Shown here: positions 7,366 through 15,326 of the stretch, one piece after another
How the letters are laid out: each line of letters begins with the position of its first letter
Position numbering within the stretch: position 1 is the stretch's first letter
Assembly (NCBI GenBank): GCA_934098735.1
Contig: CAKOOS010000001.1
Coordinates: 124,001-188,000, forward strand
Source: an uncultured Bacilli bacterium
Lineage (GTDB): Bacteria; Bacillota_I; Bacilli_A; RF39; UBA660
Reading direction: 5' to 3'
DNA: 64,000 nucleotides
Notes under the pieces: generated by a model
The model's database searches: none
Told to the model about the DNA's origin: nothing
The model's input: the letters and a program-made list of their open reading frames with translations, nothing else
Made by a program: the position numbers and the translations under genes

Positions 7366-9378
7366 ATGGAAAATAATAATAATAATAATATACATTTAAC
7401 TTCTGTAGATAAGCCTTATTTAAAAAATATGCCGAAATTTAATTATGATATTGATTCATCAAGGAAAACTGCGATGGATTTTATTCGTGACTCAGCAGTT
7501 CGTCATAGTGCTAATTATGAATCTTTGCCTGCTTTTAATTTTTATGGCAAAGTAATTAGCCATGGCGAATTTTTTAATGGTGCTAATATTATTGGTAATG
7601 CTTTTTTAAATAGTGGAGTATCTAAAGATGAGGTAGTACCAATGTTTTTACTTAATACACCAGAGACTTTTATGATGGAATATGGTTTGAATGATATGGG
7701 TATTGCAACAGAATGGTTTAATCCGGGTGTAGTTTCTAAAGAACTTTTACATGATTTTTTAATAAAAAATAAAACTAAAACAATAGCCATTATCGATGTA
7801 CTATATCCTGTTGCTAAAGAGGCTATTAAGGGAACGGATGTAAAACAAGTAATTGTAACTTCTGTATTAGATTCTTTTCCTTTGTCCAAAAATTTAGCTT
7901 ATCAAATACAAGTATTTGGATTAAATGCTATAGCTAATAATCCTTACTATAAACATATCATTAAAGAGTTAGATGGGTATTTACCGAGTGAAAGAGAGCT
8001 TGAGGCAATGCCTGCTTCTGAAAGAAAACATACTTTAAAAAAATATCAAAAATTTTTGCTTAATTTAGACAGTTATGTAAAAAAAGAAAAAATTATGGCT
8101 AAAGCTAGTTTTTATAAAGATGAAAATAGAGATGAAAGATTTATACTATATAATGATTTTGTTAAAAAATATGGTGAAATTAATGATAGACAAAGAGAAG
8201 GATATCAAGAAGGTAAAGTAAAGTTTATTGTTCATACAGGTGGTACAACAGGGCCTGCCAAAAGGGTGGCGATGACTGATTTGGCTTGTAATTCTCCAAT
8301 ATATCAAACTACTTTAATGCCTGGTGTTGATTTTAATTACGAAGATTCTTTTTGTCAAATAGTGCCTCCGATGGTAGCTTATTCTTTAGAAGGGATGCAT
8401 GTTGCTAGATATTATCAAATGTATACTCATTTAATAGCTACTTATGATCGCAAAGAATTTCCAAATATTATGTTAAAGACAAAAGCTAATCATTATTTTA
8501 CAGTACCTTCATTTGTAAAAACTTTAATTGAAGATCCTAGGTGGGCTAAAGAAGATTTTAGCTTCGTTAAATCAATTCAACATGGTGGAGAAGCAATTAG
8601 TGCTGAAGATGATTATTTAGTTGATAAAATAGTAAATGGAAAAAGTCGTCATGGCTATGGCCAAAATGAAGAATTTGGGGGCGTAATATTTAATTATGAT
8701 ATGCCAGGTGTTACTAAAAAGTATGGTACTTGTGGTTTTCCTTTGGCTGGTTCTGATTACATTATAATAGATAAAGAAACTGGTGAAGAACTTCCTTATG
8801 GTAAAGATGCAAATGGAAATTATCATATAGGTAGATTCTTGCTTAGTACTAATGCTTCAATGTTAGGTTATATTGGCGAAAAGCCAGAGGTTAATAAAAA
8901 TACTATAGTTTATAGAAATGGTAAAAAATATATTGATACTGGTGATGAGGCTTATATTGATGAAGAAGGTAGACTTTGTTTTTGGACGAGAGAACAAAGA
9001 ATAATTAGAACTCAAAATGGAAAAATATTTGTTAATATTTTGGAAGATATTATTAATAGTATGCCAGAAGTTTTAGAATGTTGCGTTGTAAAGAGTCCTC
9101 ATCCAAGTAATGTTGCCGAAGCTTCTTGTCATATTGTACTAAGAGAAGATTGTTTTAAAAACTTAGATGAAGTTATTGATAAAATCATAAAGACGGTAGA
9201 AGAAAAAACAAAGAGTATGTATTTTTATTATACTCCGGGTACTTATGAGTTTAGAAGTGAAAGATTGCCTTTGACGCCGTTTGGAAAAACAGCTTATCGT
9301 GAATTAGAAAAAGAAAATGAGGAAGAATTTACGAAAAACAAGGGTAAAGCTTTGAAAAAAATAAGAATAAAGAATTAA
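7366..9378 (+). CDS. AMP-forming acyl/aryl ligase (acyl-CoA synthetase-like)
   Basis: The 670-residue product belongs to the ANL superfamily. It carries the phosphate loop FIVHTGGTTGPAKRV near residue 290, a GYGQNEEFGG adenine-binding segment, and the hinge region YIDTGDEAYIDEEGRLCFWTRE. The C-terminal Lys region is RLPLTPFGKTAYREL. It should activate a carboxylate with ATP; the acceptor (CoA, carrier protein or other) is unknown and no carrier domain is present. The N terminus has an Asn run from an AAT repeat. ATG 7366 follows AGAGGTG. It is the first gene of an apparent operon with a sensor kinase and an HPt protein, which suggests the ligase product or its fatty substrate is linked to signalling (inference). 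Confidence 0.85.
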   Translation: MENNNNNNIHLTSVDKPYLKNMPKFNYDIDSSRKTAMDFIRDSAVRHSANYESLPAFNFYGKVISHGEFFNGANIIGNAFLNSGVSKDEVVPMFLLNTPETFMMEYGLNDMGIATEWFNPGVVSKELLHDFLIKNKTKTIAIIDVLYPVAKEAIKGTDVKQVIVTSVLDSFPLSKNLAYQIQVFGLNAIANNPYYKHIIKELDGYLPSERELEAMPASERKHTLKKYQKFLLNLDSYVKKEKIMAKASFYKDENRDERFILYNDFVKKYGEINDRQREGYQEGKVKFIVHTGGTTGPAKRVAMTDLACNSPIYQTTLMPGVDFNYEDSFCQIVPPMVAYSLEGMHVARYYQMYTHLIATYDRKEFPNIMLKTKANHYFTVPSFVKTLIEDPRWAKEDFSFVKSIQHGGEAISAEDDYLVDKIVNGKSRHGYGQNEEFGGVIFNYDMPGVTKKYGTCGFPLAGSDYIIIDKETGEELPYGKDANGNYHIGRFLLSTNASMLGYIGEKPEVNKNTIVYRNGKKYIDTGDEAYIDEEGRLCFWTREQRIIRTQNGKIFVNILEDIINSMPEVLECCVVKSPHPSNVAEASCHIVLREDCFKNLDEVIDKIIKTVEEKTKSMYFYYTPGTYEFRSERLPLTPFGKTAYRELEKENEEEFTKNKGKALKKIRIKN

Positions 9379-9390
9379 GAGGTTGTAATT

Positions 9391-11214
9391 GTGAATGCGA
9401 TAGTTTATTTAAGTTGTGCTAGTTTTGTTTATATTTCAATCATAGCAATAGTTTATTTTCGAAAGAAAAAAATTCATTCAACAGAAATAAGAATATTTTC
9501 AAGAATACTTATATTAGTATTATTGTGTCTTGTATTTGAATTAGTAAGTGCTTTTCCAATAGTAAATAATGTCCTTTGGTTAAAAGCTTTTTTAAAAAAT
9601 ATTTTTATGACTTTGTTGCTTGTACTTTTTACTAATTTTTTGAAGTATACCATAATTCTTATAAAAGGACTTAATTATCATTTTCCTAAGTGGATGGAAA
9701 TGATTAGATATTTTGCTTTACTAATACTTGCGGTGATAATATTTTCATCACCCTTGCATTTTAACTATAATAGTGCGGGTGTTGTTGTTAATACTTATGG
9801 TTTTGGCCAAAGCATTGTTTCGGCCTTTTCAATATTTATAATAATAATAATATTTTTCTTACTAGTTTTTAATATGAAAATAGTAATGAATAAAAAGGCA
9901 ATTCCTTTAATATCCCTTATAATACTTATGCTTGTAAGTGGGATGCTTCAAATAATGTTTCCAAGATTAATACTTACCAATTTTACTTTAAGTATTGTGG
10001 CAACAATTATGTATTTTACAATTGAAAATCCGGATATAAAAATGATTGAGGCTTTAAATGTGGCTAAAGATCAAGCTGAAAAAGCTAATGCTGCAAAAAC
10101 AGAGTTTTTATCAAATATGTCTCATGAAATAAGAACTCCTTTAAATGCTATTGTGGGGTTTAGTAATTTATTATTAGAAAATGATAAGTTGCCACTTGAT
10201 GCAAAAGATGAAGTAAATGATATCATTATGGCAAGTGATAATTTACTAGAAATTGTAAATGGTATTTTGGATATTTCTAAGATTGAAGCAGGAAAATTAG
10301 AAATTATTAGTACAGAGTATGAATTTAAAAAAGTAATTGATGAACTTGTAGCTTTATCACGAGGAAGACTTGGAGAAAAGCCAATTGAGTTTATAGTAAA
10401 TGTTGATGAGTCAATACCTCCGGTTTTATATGGAGATTCTAGTAGACTTAAACAAATATGTGTTAATATTTTAACAAATGCTATAAAGTATACAAAAGAA
10501 GGAAAAATTTGGTTTACGGTTAGTTCTGTGATTAGTAATGGGGTATGCCGTTTAATAGTATCTGTTGAAGATACGGGTATTGGAATAAAGCAAGAAAATA
10601 TAAATAAACTATTTAATAAATTTGAAAGATTAGATTTAAAAGATAATGTAACTATTGAAGGAACGGGATTAGGTTTAGCAATAACTAAGAAATTGGTTGA
10701 TCTAATGAATGGTAAGATAGTTGTTCAAAGTGTTTATGGAAAAGGTTCTAAATTTACGGTTTCAATTGATCAAAAAATTGTTTTGAATCCAACAATAAAA
10801 ATAGAAAGTCCAACAACTAAAAATATTGAGATGAATAATTTAAATAAAAAAGTGTTACTTGTTGATGATAATAAAATAAATTTAAAAGTAGCAGAGAGAT
10901 TATTAGAAGGTTATGGTTTGGAAATAGAATCTGTTTTAAGTGGTTTTTTATGTATTGACAAATTAAAAGATGGTAATCAATATGATTTAATTTTACTTGA
11001 TGATATGATGCCAAAGATGAGCGGAGTAGAAACTTTAGCTAAAATTAAAGAGGAAATACCTAATTTTAAAACCCCGGTTGTGGCTTTAACTGCCAATGCA
11101 CTAACAGGAATGCGTGAAAAATACTTAGCTGATGGTTTTAATGATTATTTAGCAAAACCAATTAATAGAGATGAATTAAATAGAGTAGTCAATAAATATT
11201 TAAATAATGGATAA
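9391..11214 (+). CDS. Membrane-bound hybrid sensor histidine kinase
   Basis: GTG start behind AGAGG. The first 215 residues form about seven membrane helices without a large extracellular domain. A HisKA domain follows with phospho-accepting His245 in [14 protein letters not shown], then a HATPase domain with N box [14 protein letters not shown]1 DTGIGI and G2 [12 protein letters not shown], and a C-terminal receiver with VDDNK, phospho-acceptor Asp537 in LLDDMMP, and the KPIN lysine. The signal is expected to be sensed in or near the membrane, then relayed His-Asp to the HPt protein encoded next. The stop overlaps the downstream reading region, and the ligase gene ends 12 bases upstream. Confidence 0.93.
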   Translation: MNAIVYLSCASFVYISIIAIVYFRKKKIHSTEIRIFSRILILVLLCLVFELVSAFPIVNNVLWLKAFLKNIFMTLLLVLFTNFLKYTIILIKGLNYHFPKWMEMIRYFALLILAVIIFSSPLHFNYNSAGVVVNTYGFGQSIVSAFSIFIIIIIFFLLVFNMKIVMNKKAIPLISLIILMLVSGMLQIMFPRLILTNFTLSIVATIMYFTIENPDIKMIEALNVAKDQAEKANAAKTEFLSNMSHEIRTPLNAIVGFSNLLLENDKLPLDAKDEVNDIIMASDNLLEIVNGILDISKIEAGKLEIISTEYEFKKVIDELVALSRGRLGEKPIEFIVNVDESIPPVLYGDSSRLKQICVNILTNAIKYTKEGKIWFTVSSVISNGVCRLIVSVEDTGIGIKQENINKLFNKFERLDLKDNVTIEGTGLGLAITKKLVDLMNGKIVVQSVYGKGSKFTVSIDQKIVLNPTIKIESPTTKNIEMNNLNKKVLLVDDNKINLKVAERLLEGYGLEIESVLSGFLCIDKLKDGNQYDLILLDDMMPKMSGVETLAKIKEEIPNFKTPVVALTANALTGMREKYLADGFNDYLAKPINRDELNRVVNKYLNNG

Positions 11215-11227
11215 GGAGAGATTGAAC

Positions 11228-12010
11228 ATGAAAGACGTAAATATTTTAATTGAAAATGGAGCAAACGTTAAAAAAGCACTAGAGTTATTTGGAGATATGG
11301 AAACTTATGATCAAACACTGGATGTTTTTTTGCAAGATGTTCCTGAAAAAGTTGAAAAAATAAAAAATTATAAAATGATAGGTGATATGGCTAATTATGC
11401 AATACTTGTCCATTCTCTTAAAAGTGATGCCAGATATTTTGGCTTTGAAAAGTTAGCTGATTTAGCTTATGATCATGAATTAAAAAGTAAAGAAAATGAT
11501 TTATATTATGTTACAGAACATTTTGATGAATTAATGAAGGAAACAAATAGAGTCATTAATTTAGTAAAAAAATATATGGGTGTTGGTAATATTAGTGAAG
11601 ATGATTATAAAAAACCAAAAGTTGTTAAAGATAAATCGATTTTAGTAGTAGATGATTCAAATTTAATAAGAAATTTCATTTTGAAAATACTAGATGATAA
11701 TTTTGAAGTTATTATAGCAACAGATGGAAAAGAAGCAATAGATGTTTTAGAAGATGAAGAAAAATCCGCTAAATTAAAAGCTGTATTGCTTGATCTTAAT
11801 ATGCCAAATGTAAATGGTTTTGAAGTTTTGGAGTTTTTTAAGAAAAATGATTTATTTAAAAAAATCCCTATTTCTATTATAACGGGGGTAGATGATAAAG
11901 AATCAATTGATAAGGCTTTTAAATACCCAATCGTAGATATATTACTTAAACCATTTAATGAAAGAGATGTAAAAAGAATATTAGAAAAGACTATTAATAG
12001 TAATTTATAG
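11228..12010 (+). CDS. HPt plus receiver domain phosphorelay protein
   Basis: This 260-residue protein begins with an HPt four-helix domain, phospho-accepting His62 in LVHSLKSDARYFGF, followed by a receiver domain (about residues 137-260) with VVDDSN, Asp189 in LLDLNMP, the TG switch residue region IITG and the LLKPF lysine. There is no DNA-binding or enzymatic output domain, so it can relay phosphate but needs another effector. ATG 11228 is nine bases after AAGGAG (11213-11218); an earlier in-frame ATG overlapping the kinase lacks a ribosome site. Completes a His-Asp-His-Asp relay with the upstream hybrid kinase. Confidence 0.9.
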   Translation: MKDVNILIENGANVKKALELFGDMETYDQTLDVFLQDVPEKVEKIKNYKMIGDMANYAILVHSLKSDARYFGFEKLADLAYDHELKSKENDLYYVTEHFDELMKETNRVINLVKKYMGVGNISEDDYKKPKVVKDKSILVVDDSNLIRNFILKILDDNFEVIIATDGKEAIDVLEDEEKSAKLKAVLLDLNMPNVNGFEVLEFFKKNDLFKKIPISIITGVDDKESIDKAFKYPIVDILLKPFNERDVKRILEKTINSNL

Positions 12011-12019
12011 TCTTTTTTC

Positions 12020-12048
12020 TTTACAGTTATATTTTCTTATGATAAAAT
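12020..12048 (+). promoter_or_regulatory. Promoter of the fic gene
   Basis: TTTACA at 12020-12025, 17 bases, TAAAAT at 12043-12048 with TGA directly before it (extended -10). Confidence 0.75.
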
Positions 12049-12076
12049 ATTTTTACTTTTAAGGGGGAAAATTAAA

Positions 12077-12775
12077 ATGTTTAAAAAAATATTTATGTTA
12101 TTAAATGAAGATTGTAAGGAATTTTTTGAATTTTATAAAAAATTTTATATGGAACGCTTTATTTATAGTAGTACTGAAATAGAAGGAATTAAAACATTAT
12201 CGGAAAGAAAAACTTTTGTTCAAAGCATGCTTGAGGCTTTTAATGTAGCTTTTGAATGTGAAAAAGGACAAATGGGAATCTCAGAGATTATGCAAGTTGG
12301 TAATATTGTAAATAAAGAATATGGCTTGGAAGGATTTAGAAAGATAGATGTATATGCTGGTGATAATGCTAGTTTTATACCTGTAAAGCCATATCAGATT
12401 TATACTTATTTGTATGCTCTTTTAGATAATTATTATAATGTTTGGACTGATTTGGATCCATTTTTAAAGGAAGCAATGTTTCATATTAATTTTATGAGAA
12501 TGCATCCATTTGAAGATGGAAATAAGAGAACCAGTAAAATTATTTTGGCTAGTAATTTATTAAAATCTTATTGTGCTCCGGTTATTATTACGGAAGAAGA
12601 TACAAAGGATTATTATAATTATATAAATAATCTTGATTATGAAGGATTAGCAGAATTTTTAAGACAAAGATCTAAAATAGAGATGGATACCTTAGTAAGT
12701 TTATTTAAAATGAAATATAATATTCCTATGGAAGAGACTCCGGATATATTTAAAATAGAAAAAAATGGTAGATAA
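12077..12775 (+). CDS. Fic domain AMP-transferase, class II type
   Basis: The 232-residue protein holds the Fic core motif HPFEDGNKR starting at His143, with the catalytic His and the anion-binding loop intact. Near the N terminus SSTEIEG (residues 31-37) fits the inhibitory motif (S/T)xxxE(G/N), with Glu36 as the predicted gate residue, which makes this a self-inhibited class II Fic protein. Fic enzymes transfer AMP (sometimes other groups) onto protein hydroxyls. It has its own promoter and an excellent ribosome site (AGGGGGA), is monocistronic, and has no separate antitoxin gene, consistent with in-cis inhibition. The target is unknown. Cytoplasmic. Confidence 0.9.
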   Translation: MFKKIFMLLNEDCKEFFEFYKKFYMERFIYSSTEIEGIKTLSERKTFVQSMLEAFNVAFECEKGQMGISEIMQVGNIVNKEYGLEGFRKIDVYAGDNASFIPVKPYQIYTYLYALLDNYYNVWTDLDPFLKEAMFHINFMRMHPFEDGNKRTSKIILASNLLKSYCAPVIITEEDTKDYYNYINNLDYEGLAEFLRQRSKIEMDTLVSLFKMKYNIPMEETPDIFKIEKNGR

Positions 12776-12813
12776 AAACCCTAAAATTAATTTTTATTTT
12801 TTTTAGGGTTTTC
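12774..12813. terminator. Bidirectional terminator between fic and the RHH gene
   Basis: AAAACCCTAAAA (12775-12786) pairs with TTTTAGGGTTTT (12801-12812). A and T tracts flank the stem, so it can stop transcription from both convergent genes; it overlaps the 3' end of the minus-strand gene. Confidence 0.8.
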
Positions 12814-12981
12814 TTTATCTATTTTTATAGAACCAAATTCATTTTCATATTCTAATATTCTTTTATCAATTAAGTATTCAATTTCTTTATTTATACTTCT
12901 TTTATTAGTACTTGCTATTACACGTAGTTTATCCCATGACTCTTCTTCAACTCTTATATTACTTGATACTATGCTTTTCAT
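12787..12981 (-). CDS. Ribbon-helix-helix (Arc/CopG-like) DNA-binding protein
   Basis: A 64-residue protein with the short beta strand IVSSNIRVEE followed by two helices (SWDKLRVIASTNKRSINKEIEYLIDKRIL), the Arc-type RHH pattern in which NKRSINKEIE is the second helix. ATG 12981 follows AAGGAAGG on the minus strand. The C terminus is charged and probably disordered. The upstream region holds a series of TACTA/TAGTA half-sites, some 11 bases apart, which would suit neighbouring RHH dimers. It probably represses itself and the divergent gene at 13132 (inference). Confidence 0.8.
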   Translation of the reverse strand: MKSIVSSNIRVEEESWDKLRVIASTNKRSINKEIEYLIDKRILEYENEFGSIKIDKENPKKNKN

Positions 12982-12999
12982 ATTTATACCTTCCTTAAC

Positions 13000-13116
13000 T
13001 AGTAATATTGTACTATTTCGTTACTAAATTAGTATAGACATAGAATGGTACTAAAATAGTATTGAATTGTAAAACAATAAATGATATACTTTAACTATAG
13101 TACTAAGATGGTACTA
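13000..13116. promoter_or_regulatory. Array of TACTA/TAGTA operator half-sites
   Basis: TACTA occurs at 13011, 13022, 13049, 13101 and 13112, and TAGTA at 13000, 13030, 13057 and 13098. Two pairs form near-identical inverted units TACTA-N3-TAGTA (13022-13034 and 13049-13061) and a third is TACTA-AGA-TGGTA (13101-13113). The 11-base steps at 13011/13022 and 13101/13112 equal one helical turn. The sites flank the promoter at 13062-13090 on both sides and lie upstream of the RHH gene, so binding of the RHH protein is the simplest reading. Confidence 0.7.
13062..13090 (+). promoter_or_regulatory. Promoter of the small Cys-rich gene
   Basis: TTGAAT at 13062-13067, 17 bases, TATACT at 13085-13090 preceded by TGA. 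The -35 abuts the TAGTA site at 13057-13061 and the transcription start falls just before the half-sites at 13098-13116. Confidence 0.75.
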
Positions 13117-13131
13117 AAAATGGTGAGCGGT

Positions 13132-13416
13132 ATGTCATGGAATAATTGTTATAATTGTAAAAATTTAGATACTTCAAAGAAAAAGCCTGGAGCTTATGAT
13201 GGATGTCTTTATTATTGTAAGAAAAACAAAATGTTTGTAAATCCTGCCAAATATGTTTGTGCAAATTACACTAAAGGTGATAGAGATTATTTAAAAGATG
13301 ATAAAATTTATGAAGATGGTAAAAGATACTATGATGATGCTACTCCAATATGGGTTTATGCTATTATTTTAGTTATTTTGCTAGTTTTAGGCCTTATTTT
13401 AGGAGTATTTCATTAA
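13132..13416 (+). CDS. Small Cys-rich protein with C-terminal membrane anchor
   Basis: The product has 95 residues from ATG 13132 (behind GGTGAG); a longer frame begins upstream but would include the operator and start inside the promoter. The N-terminal half has six or so Cys, including CYNC near the start and CLYYC and VCANY further on, which looks like a small zinc-binding or disulfide-rich domain. After an acidic linker, the last 25 residues form one hydrophobic helix (IWVYAIILVILLVLGLILGVF). I do not recognise a family. It is divergent from the RHH gene and separated by its operator array, so it is likely its regulated target. Confidence 0.7.
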   Translation: MSWNNCYNCKNLDTSKKKPGAYDGCLYYCKKNKMFVNPAKYVCANYTKGDRDYLKDDKIYEDGKRYYDDATPIWVYAIILVILLVLGLILGVFH

Positions 13417-13440
13417 AGCCAATAATTGGCTTTTTATTTT
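13415..13440 (+). terminator. Intrinsic terminator
   Basis: AAAGCCAA and TTGGCTTT around a three-base loop, then a T-rich tract. It overlaps the stop codon of the Cys-rich gene. Confidence 0.8.
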
Positions 13441-13481
13441 ATTTAAGAAATGCTATACTATATATAGATAGGTGATTCATA

Positions 13482-14453
13482 ATGAAAATAATAAAAATAT
13501 TAATAATTAGTTATTTACTTTTACCTTTTAGTGTTATGGCATATTCGTCTTTTGTTATTCCAGGTGGAGATACTCTTGGAATTGAGATAAAAAGTGAAGG
13601 TGTTATGGTAATTGGTTTTTATCAAATAAATGGTAAATTTAATAAAGGAACTCCGAGTATAAAAGCTGGAGATTACATAATAAAGATTAATGATTCTACT
13701 GTTACAAGTGTTGATGAGCTTACTAAAAAAATAGAAGAAAATGTGGAGAATGGTTATGTAAATGTAACTTATAAAAGTAATGGTAAAATAAAAAATAGTA
13801 CTTTAAATCTTATTAAAGATGGAGACATTTATAAAACTGGATTATATGTAAAAGATAGTATAACTGGGATTGGAACATTATCTTATATAGATCCTGAAAC
13901 AAAAATATTTGGGGCACTTGGTCATGAAATAATTGAAAGCAGTACGAATAGAATTGTTGAAATAAAAACTGGAAGTATTTTTAAAAACTATATTACAGGT
14001 ATAGAAAAAAGTACAAGCGGTTATGCTGGAAGTAAAAATGCAAAATTTTATTACAATACTAAATATGGTAAAATTTTAAAAAATACAAATGCGGGTATTT
14101 ATGGTGTTTATGATGCTAAACTTCCAGATAAAGAATTAGTTGAAGTGGCCCAAAAGAATGAAGTTAAAGTTGGAAAAGCTTATATTCAAACTGTTATTGA
14201 TGGTGATGTTATCGAAAATTTTTCAATCAATATAACAAGGGTAGATGAAACAGCTAAAATTAAAAATATTTCATTTACTATAGATGATAATTTGTTATTA
14301 TCTAAAACTGGAGGCGTTGTTCAAGGGATGAGTGGATCACCAATTATTCAAAATGGAAAAATAATTGGTGCTGTTACCCATGTTATTGTTGATAATCCAA
14401 CAACTGGATATGGAATTTTTATTACAACGATGTTAGAAGAGGGTGAAAAATAG
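13482..14453 (+). CDS. spoIVB: SpoIVB-like serine peptidase (S55)
   Basis: A 323-residue secreted or membrane-tethered protein: an N-terminal hydrophobic helix (residues 3-20), a PDZ domain (about 30-105, GDYIIKINDSTVTSVDEL), and the S55 peptidase domain with FGALGHEI (His148) and VVQGMSGSPIIQNGKIIG (Ser284), nearly identical to the SpoIVB catalytic surroundings. In endospore formers SpoIVB is made in the forespore and triggers sigma-K activation. Here it is shorter than the Bacillus protein (about 425 residues) and stands alone next to a terminator-bounded region, without spo0A or sigma genes nearby. It could serve sporulation elsewhere encoded, or another signalling proteolysis. Confidence 0.88.
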   Translation: MKIIKILIISYLLLPFSVMAYSSFVIPGGDTLGIEIKSEGVMVIGFYQINGKFNKGTPSIKAGDYIIKINDSTVTSVDELTKKIEENVENGYVNVTYKSNGKIKNSTLNLIKDGDIYKTGLYVKDSITGIGTLSYIDPETKIFGALGHEIIESSTNRIVEIKTGSIFKNYITGIEKSTSGYAGSKNAKFYYNTKYGKILKNTNAGIYGVYDAKLPDKELVEVAQKNEVKVGKAYIQTVIDGDVIENFSINITRVDETAKIKNISFTIDDNLLLSKTGGVVQGMSGSPIIQNGKIIGAVTHVIVDNPTTGYGIFITTMLEEGEK

Positions 14454-14472
14454 CAGTGTTGCTATTTTTTTT
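14445..14472 (+). terminator. Intrinsic terminator after spoIVB
   Basis: GAAAAATAGCA pairs with TGCTATTTTT across a short GTGT loop, followed by T residues; the stem contains the stop codon. Confidence 0.75.
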
Positions 14473-14504
14473 GATTTTGTGGTATATTATTAAAGGTGGT
14501 AATT

Positions 14505-15326
14505 ATGAAATTATCGTTGCAAGATAATATTAAAATGTATCGGAAAATTCAAGAAATGACTAGTCCTAATACAATAAATAAAAAATACTATGAAGATCAA
14601 AATATATTGGGTGTAAAAGTAAGAATATTTAATAAAATGGCTCAAAAATTACTTATATATATACATGGTGGAGGCTGGGTAGCAGGTTCCCTTAATACTC
14701 ATTCTAATATTTGTTTTCATTTAGCTAAAGAACTTGATCGAAAAGTTGTCTCAATAGACTATAGTTTAGCCCCAGAAAATAAATTTCCAGTAGCAATTTA
14801 TGAAATTCAAAAAGTGGCTAGAGAATTATTTAAGTCATATAATAATATGGACATTATGGGAGATTCTGCAGGAGCTAATCTAGCTTTTGCAGTTGCAACG
14901 AGTGCGAAAGATTTAAAATTTAATAAAATTATTATGGTATATCCCGCAACTCAAACTGATTATACTATTAAAACAAAATATAAATCAGTTATTACTAATA
15001 GTGGAAAAAGTATGCTTGCTAAGGAAAGTCTTCGAGATTATTTAAAAATGTATTTACGTAGTGACAAAGACTATAAAGATAAAAGAGTAAATCTTTTAAG
15101 AAATTATTGGCTTTTTGGCCTTCCAGAAGTTTTAATTGTAACTGGTAGTCTTGATCCTTTGCACGATGAAGGGGTGGCTTTAAAAGATAAACTTCAAAGA
15201 TACTTTGTAAAGACAAAACATTTAGATTTAGATGGTGCTACACATGGTTTTTTAACTAATCCTTTAGATCATAAATATACTTTAGCTACTTTAAATTTTA
15301 TTAAGGAGTGTGAAAGAAATGAGTAA
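14505..15326 (+). CDS. Alpha/beta hydrolase, HSL-type esterase
   Basis: The 273-residue enzyme has the oxyanion-hole motif HGGGW, the nucleophile elbow GDSAGAN, an acid in TGSLDPLHDEG and a catalytic His in GATHGFL, the arrangement of hormone-sensitive-lipase/acetyl esterase (Aes-like) hydrolases. Probable substrates are short-chain acyl esters. ATG 14505 lies five bases after AAAGGTGG; an earlier in-frame GTG overlaps that ribosome site. Its stop overlaps the start of the acyltransferase gene by eight bases, so the two should be translated together. No signal peptide, so cytosolic. Confidence 0.88.
   Translation: MKLSLQDNIKMYRKIQEMTSPNTINKKYYEDQNILGVKVRIFNKMAQKLLIYIHGGGWVAGSLNTHSNICFHLAKELDRKVVSIDYSLAPENKFPVAIYEIQKVARELFKSYNNMDIMGDSAGANLAFAVATSAKDLKFNKIIMVYPATQTDYTIKTKYKSVITNSGKSMLAKESLRDYLKMYLRSDKDYKDKRVNLLRNYWLFGLPEVLIVTGSLDPLHDEGVALKDKLQRYFVKTKHLDLDGATHGFLTNPLDHKYTLATLNFIKECERNE

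Noticed and set aside
7369..7390. AAT triplet run at the start of the ligase gene
   Set aside because: A trinucleotide repeat cannot shift the frame by slippage and encodes a harmless Asn tract; it is common in AT-rich genomes.
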